Shown: positions 39,723 through 43,457 of the stretch, one piece after another
Layout: every line of letters begins with the position of its first letter
Numbering within the stretch: position 1 is the first letter of the stretch
Source: Candidatus Sulfopaludibacter sp.
GTDB lineage: Bacteria > Acidobacteriota > Terriglobia > Bryobacterales > Bryobacteraceae
Direction of reading: 5' to 3'
DNA: 43,457 nucleotides
Assembly: GCA_031292755.1 (NCBI GenBank)
Contig: JARLGM010000042.1
Location: 1 to 43,457, forward strand
Program-made: the position numbers and the translations under genes
Notes under the pieces: generated by a model
What the model saw: the letters and a program-made list of their open reading frames with translations, nothing else
The model's database searches: none
Told to the model about the DNA's origin: nothing

Positions 39723-42149
39723 ATGTCATTGTGGCTCGACATCGTTTTCGCCTGGCGGCAGATCAACAAAAGCTGGGCGACTTCGGCCGCGGCGATTCTC
39801 TCCCTGGGACTGGCGATGGGCGCGTGCACCTCGGCATTCCGGCTGATCGACGCCCTGCTGCTGCGGCCCTTGCCGGTGGCCCATCCGGAGCGATTGTACG
39901 CGTTGTCGCGCCTGGCGTTCCCGGTCGCCGGCCAGATCGAAACGTACGACCGTTGGGAGTATCCCCTGTTCCAAGCCATGCGCGAGGCGGTGCGGGGACA
40001 GGCGGAATTGATGGCCGTTTCCGGACAGTGGATGGATGTTTCCTACGGGCCGGACCGGGAGTTGGAAAAAGCGCGCGGGGAATACGTATCCGGCTGGATC
40101 TTCGGCGCTCTGGGACTGCGGCCCGAAGCCGGGCGGCTGCTCAACGGGGATGACGATCTGCATCCCCGCCAGCATGCCGTGGCGGTGCTCTCTTATGACT
40201 ATTGGATGCGCCGGTTCGGCGGGGACGCGAAGGCGGTGGGCGGCACCTTCCGGTTCGACAACGATCTCTACGACATTGTGGGCGTGGCCCCGAAGCGATT
40301 CACCGGTACCGAGCCCGGGACCATGACGGACATTTTCCTTCCGGCGATGATGAACAGCTTCGTGGAAAATGGCGGGGCGGCGGTGTTCCGGATCTATGTG
40401 CGGTTGAATGCGGGCTCGGGCGCGGAACCTGTGCGCGGGCGTTTGCAGGCGGTGACCGCGGCGAGGGACCTGGCCCGGCATGACCGCGTGAAAGTTCTGG
40501 CCATGGAGTCCGCGGCGGCCGGCGTTTCGAGCCTGCAAAAGCAATACCGGCGTTCGCTGGCGGCGCTGGCAGTGCTGGTGGCACTGGTGCTGCTGATAGC
40601 CTGCGCCAACGTGGCGAACCTGATGACGGCGCAGGCAGCGGCGCGGTCGCGCGAGATGGCGGTGCGGGTTTCCATCGGCGCGGGCCGCTGGCGCCTGGCG
40701 CGGCTGGTGCTGGTGGAAGGGGCCATGCTCGCGATGCTGGCGGCTGCCGTGGGCGCGCTGTTCGCGGCGTGGTCCGCGCCGTGGGTGGTGAGCACGATCA
40801 ATCCGCCGTACAATCCGGCGCGCCTCGAGATTCCGGTGGACTGGCAGGTGCTGGCGTTCGGCCTCGCGCTGACGCTGAGCGTGACCTTGCTGTTCGGGTT
40901 GACGCCGGCGCTGCGCGTATCGGCGGTTCAACCGGCGAGCGTGCTCCGCGGCGGGGAGGATCCGCATTCCCGGCGGCGGCTGATGCACCTGCTGATTGCC
41001 GTGCAGGCGGCATTTTGCTTTCTGGTGCTGTTCGTCGGTGGGCTGTTTGTGGCCACGTTCGAGCGCCTGGCGAATCAGCCGACGGGCTTTTCGGCGGAGC
41101 GCCTGGTCACCCTGGAGACCTTGCCGGAGCGCCCGGTGCCGCCGGTCTTCTGGGATCAGGCGGCGGAACGTTTGCGCGCCGTCCCGGGGGTCGAGAAGGT
41201 CGCGCTGTCGCAGTGGGCTCTGCTGGACGGGTGGGGCTTCGCGATGAGCGGCGTGGCGATTCCAGGGGCTCCGAAAAGCGATGCGGATTGCTGGTTTCTG
41301 GATGTCTCGCCCGGGTGGTTGGACGTGATGAAGATTCCGCTGCTGGCGGGCAGAGACTTCCGCTCCGACGCCACCACGCCCGGCGAGGCGATTGTCAACC
41401 AGGCGTTCGCGCGGCAGTTCTTCGGCGGTGAGAACCCGGTGGGCAAGTCGTTTGCGGGAACCGGGGGCTGGCTAAAGGGGCTACCCTTTCAGATTGTGGG
41501 ACTGGCCGGCGATGCCCGCTATCGCGATATGCGCGAGACCATCTGGCCGACCGCGTACGTTCCGTTTCGCAGGCTGGATGACAAGGGCGGTCTGCTGGCC
41601 AGGAATCGCGGGACGTTCATCGTACGCACGACGGGCGCGAATCCGCTCTCGCTGGCGGCGGTGTTGCGGCGCGAAGTGGCGCGCGTGCCCGGCAGCGGAT
41701 TTCACGTGAGCAATGTGCGGACGCAGGCGGATCTGGACGCGCAGCACACCCTGCGCGAGCGGCTGCTGGCGAAGCTGGGGCTGTTCTTCGCCGCAGTGGC
41801 GCTGCTGCTTGCCGGTGTGGGGCTGTACGGGGTGCTGAACTATTCGGTACTACAGCGGCGGCGCGAAATCGGCATTCGCATGGCTCTGGGGGCGCCGGCC
41901 GGCGATATCGCGCGGCGGGTCACGGTGGAGGCGTTTGCGATGGTGCTGACGGGAGCGCTGGCGGGTTCCGGCGCCGGCATGTTCGTGGCGCGGTATCTCG
42001 AATCGCTGCTCTACCAGGTGAAGGCGACCGACGCGGGGATGCTGGCGCTGCCGGCACTGGCGATCGCCGCGGCGGCACTGACTGCGGCAGTGCCGGCGGT
42101 GATCCGTGCGGTGCGGATCGACCCGGTCACGGTAATGCGGGCGGAGTAG
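39723..42149 (+). CDS. ADOP-type duplicated orphan ABC permease
   Basis: 808 residues with the same double arrangement as the other two: first helix about 18-38 (AAAILSLGLAMGACTSAF), MacB periplasmic domain with the VAVLSYDYWMRRFGGD motif, FtsX block (about 280-400), second periplasmic domain, final FtsX block with GVGLYGVLNYSVLQRRREIGIRMALGAP (as RRREIGIRMALGAP) and end AVRIDPVTVMRAE. Orphan, no ATPase nearby. The divergent partner at 37389-39686 is of the same family. Function is inferred only from MacB-type permeases. Confidence 0.92.
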   Translation: MSLWLDIVFAWRQINKSWATSAAAILSLGLAMGACTSAFRLIDALLLRPLPVAHPERLYALSRLAFPVAGQIETYDRWEYPLFQAMREAVRGQAELMAVSGQWMDVSYGPDRELEKARGEYVSGWIFGALGLRPEAGRLLNGDDDLHPRQHAVAVLSYDYWMRRFGGDAKAVGGTFRFDNDLYDIVGVAPKRFTGTEPGTMTDIFLPAMMNSFVENGGAAVFRIYVRLNAGSGAEPVRGRLQAVTAARDLARHDRVKVLAMESAAAGVSSLQKQYRRSLAALAVLVALVLLIACANVANLMTAQAAARSREMAVRVSIGAGRWRLARLVLVEGAMLAMLAAAVGALFAAWSAPWVVSTINPPYNPARLEIPVDWQVLAFGLALTLSVTLLFGLTPALRVSAVQPASVLRGGEDPHSRRRLMHLLIAVQAAFCFLVLFVGGLFVATFERLANQPTGFSAERLVTLETLPERPVPPVFWDQAAERLRAVPGVEKVALSQWALLDGWGFAMSGVAIPGAPKSDADCWFLDVSPGWLDVMKIPLLAGRDFRSDATTPGEAIVNQAFARQFFGGENPVGKSFAGTGGWLKGLPFQIVGLAGDARYRDMRETIWPTAYVPFRRLDDKGGLLARNRGTFIVRTTGANPLSLAAVLRREVARVPGSGFHVSNVRTQADLDAQHTLRERLLAKLGLFFAAVALLLAGVGLYGVLNYSVLQRRREIGIRMALGAPAGDIARRVTVEAFAMVLTGALAGSGAGMFVARYLESLLYQVKATDAGMLALPALAIAAAALTAAVPAVIRAVRIDPVTVMRAE

Positions 42150-42378
42150 AGTTTGTCCCAGGCTCCGTACTGTTCAATTAAGATCCGCGGAATGTCCAGT
42201 ATCCTCCGGAGTGGCACCAGTTTCCGAGTCGGCGACGATCCACCCGAAGGCGCCCGCGGCACTTCCACGCATAGGGCGTTTTCCAGCCGAGTGGTGTCCG
42301 AGTGTTGCAGGCACGGTAGTGACATGCCAGGCGACTGCTCGCGATTCAGCAGTAGCCGATTGCAGGAGGGCGGTCATA

Positions 42379-42384
42379 TACAAT
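42379..42384 (+). promoter_or_regulatory. -10 element for the methyltransferase gene
   Basis: TACAAT, 3 nt before one ATG (42388) and 12 nt before the next (42397); it favours the second, with a leader of about 6 nt. Confidence 0.35.
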
Positions 42385-42396
42385 CGAATGCTGAGA

Positions 42397-42975
42397 ATGC
42401 GGGAGTACGATCTGATTGCCGACTGGTACGCGAACGATCGCGGCGGGAGTGTCGGAGTCGCCGAGGCGCTTGCGGTGGCCGCGATGCTTCCAGCCCACTC
42501 ACGCATTCTGGACGTCGGCTGCGGCAACGGCGTGCCGATCACGGAGGCGTTGGTGAATGCCGGCCATCGCGTGATTGGTCTTGACAGTTCCGCCGGAATG
42601 ATTGCTCGCTTCCGGGCCAATCTCCCGGGCACGCCGGTTGTGCGCGGAGACGCTCGCGCGTCTCCGTTCGCGGACAACAGCTTCGACGCGGCAATTTCCT
42701 GGGGCATGATGTTTCACCTACCTCGCCGTGATCAGGCCAGTGTGTTCGCCAGCGTCTCGCGTGTGCTCAAGCAGGGCGCACCGTTTCTCTTTACGGCGGC
42801 CGAAATCGACAGCGCCGACGACGCAGGCATCACGGGCACGATGAACGGCGTAACGTTTCACTACTATGCCGTCGCCAGCTATCGAACGCTGACAATGGAG
42901 TTCGACCTCACGCTCATTGACATTCACGATGACCCCGGCGTGAGCACCTACTATCTCACCCGCAAGTCCTCGTGA
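42397..42975 (+). CDS. Class I SAM-dependent methyltransferase
   Basis: 192 residues from the ATG at 42397 (MREYDLIADWY); 42388 is an alternative and the frame is open to 42211. Motif I LDVGCGNGV (38-46), the motif II acidic residue in GLDSS (61-65), GDARASPFADNSFDAAIS (as GDARASPF and FDAAIS) for motifs III/IV, then a post-motif GMMFHLPRRDQ and FTAAEI. Compact UbiE/Methyltransf_11 type, acting on an unknown small molecule. 42150-42396 upstream shows no gene. Alone in its direction, no pathway context. Confidence 0.85.
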   Translation: MREYDLIADWYANDRGGSVGVAEALAVAAMLPAHSRILDVGCGNGVPITEALVNAGHRVIGLDSSAGMIARFRANLPGTPVVRGDARASPFADNSFDAAISWGMMFHLPRRDQASVFASVSRVLKQGAPFLFTAAEIDSADDAGITGTMNGVTFHYYAVASYRTLTMEFDLTLIDIHDDPGVSTYYLTRKSS

Positions 42976-43170
42976 AGTGTCGCACCGGCACGCCAGACAG
43001 TAGCGGCGTGGCGCTTACCAATCCATATTGACATGTTGTCGCCGAGTCGTACTTCTGCTTCGGCTCCAGCGCTCCGTCCGCATCGCGCGCCACTCGGAGC
43101 GAGGTCACCTCTCGCCGTCTCCAGCCCCGGACATGTCCTTCGGCGGCGGTCTGACTGAACAGCATTGGTC

Positions 43171-43457
43171 CTACGCGCGCCAGTTGACGCCTACGTTGAG
43201 GGTCTTGCGGGCGTACTCCAAACTGCTTTCCAGGTCGATGCGCTGCTGCTCTTTCAGGGCTTCCGCCATCACCGGGGGCTTCTTCAGGCCGGCCACATCT
43301 TCAATCACCATGGCGCCCATATAGGGGTGGCCGCTTTTGACCAGGGCCACGAAGCGGGCGAATTCCGATGCCAGGGCCTTGGGGAAGGCCTTCCAGAAAT
43401 CGCGCTCCAGGTAGGGAATCACGCGCGGCGGACGGCCGGTGATCACTTCCATCTGCA
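43171..43457 (-). CDS. 3' end of an unrecognised gene (right edge)
   Basis: The frame is open from the right edge to the stop at 43171, at least 95 residues; an internal ATG at 43452 is not necessarily the start. Blocks VIPYLERDFWKAFPKALASE, SGHPYMGAMVIEDVAGL, and the end SSLEYARKTLNVGVNWRA look like the C-terminus of a soluble enzyme, but I cannot name the family. 42976-43170, about 195 bp, shows no gene. Confidence 0.55.
   Translation of the reverse strand, partial: QMEVITGRPPRVIPYLERDFWKAFPKALASEFARFVALVKSGHPYMGAMVIEDVAGLKKPPVMAEALKEQQRIDLESSLEYARKTLNVGVNWRA

Noticed and set aside
1..43457. CRISPR arrays, tRNA/rRNA genes, insertion sequences, prophage
   Set aside because: No regularly spaced repeats, cloverleaf-like segments, transposases, integrases or terminal inverted repeats were seen by reading; short RNAs could be missed without a covariance search.

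Overview
This is a GC-rich window (roughly 60-65% by eye) that looks like a soil Acidobacterium of the Solibacter/Bryobacter type. The marker families are: three long two-part permeases of the kind called acidobacterial duplicated orphan permeases (ADOP, TIGR03434); a broken copy of the Solibacter-expanded TIGR03435 family; a DUF1587/1595/1592/1588/1585 haem-motif protein next to a DUF1552 protein; and the C-terminal scrap of a large TonB-dependent receptor. No rRNA, tRNA, CRISPR array, phage module or complete insertion sequence is visible. The species call is inference from gene content.

Layout. 1-5757: an M61-type peptidase (cut by the left edge), a putative lipoprotein, an FHA-GAF-SpoIIE phosphatase and a fused serine hydrolase/NamZ-type muramidase. 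5780-6615: a two-gene cassette of lower GC. 6690-13803: an esterase/SMP-30 fusion, a YkgJ cysteine-cluster protein, a TonB-receptor vestige, a VOC protein, the first ADOP permease, a carbohydrate/Mn-type porin and a Uma2 endonuclease-fold protein. 13805-17440: an ArgD-like aminotransferase and a large radical SAM protein closely resembling tetraether/membrane-spanning lipid synthases, ending in a clear terminator. 17447-22561: a secreted protein with a possible His/Cys dyad, a DinB protein, an Rrf2 regulator behind a near-perfect sigma-54 promoter, a membrane acetyltransferase, and a LuxR-type regulator followed after 2 nt by a 54-residue membrane protein. 22866-28551: the DUF1592/DUF1552 pair and a UshA-type nucleotidase. 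28552-29497: a decayed AT-richer island with the TIGR03435 fragment and a 23-bp palindrome. 29498-33412: the ybbP/ybbA ABC transporter divergent from a tesA-like lipoprotein esterase, the arrangement known from E. coli. 33474-37180: two TadE-like pseudopilins, an APC permease and an MFS permease. 37389-42149: two divergent ADOP permeases. 42397-end: a methyltransferase and the 3' end of an unrecognised gene.

How it fits together. Most genes are single or paired housekeeping and accessory functions aimed at the cell envelope: wall recycling, lipid, export and outer-membrane uptake. Two features stand out. The first is the Tes/Mss-like radical SAM enzyme, which could explain membrane-spanning (iso-diabolic/brGDGT) lipids in this phylum. 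The second is a repeated promoter architecture in which a -10 hexamer lies only 5-9 nt before the start codon of at least ten genes, implying that leaderless mRNAs are common. Genes inside operons, and a few with long leaders, instead carry Shine-Dalgarno sequences.
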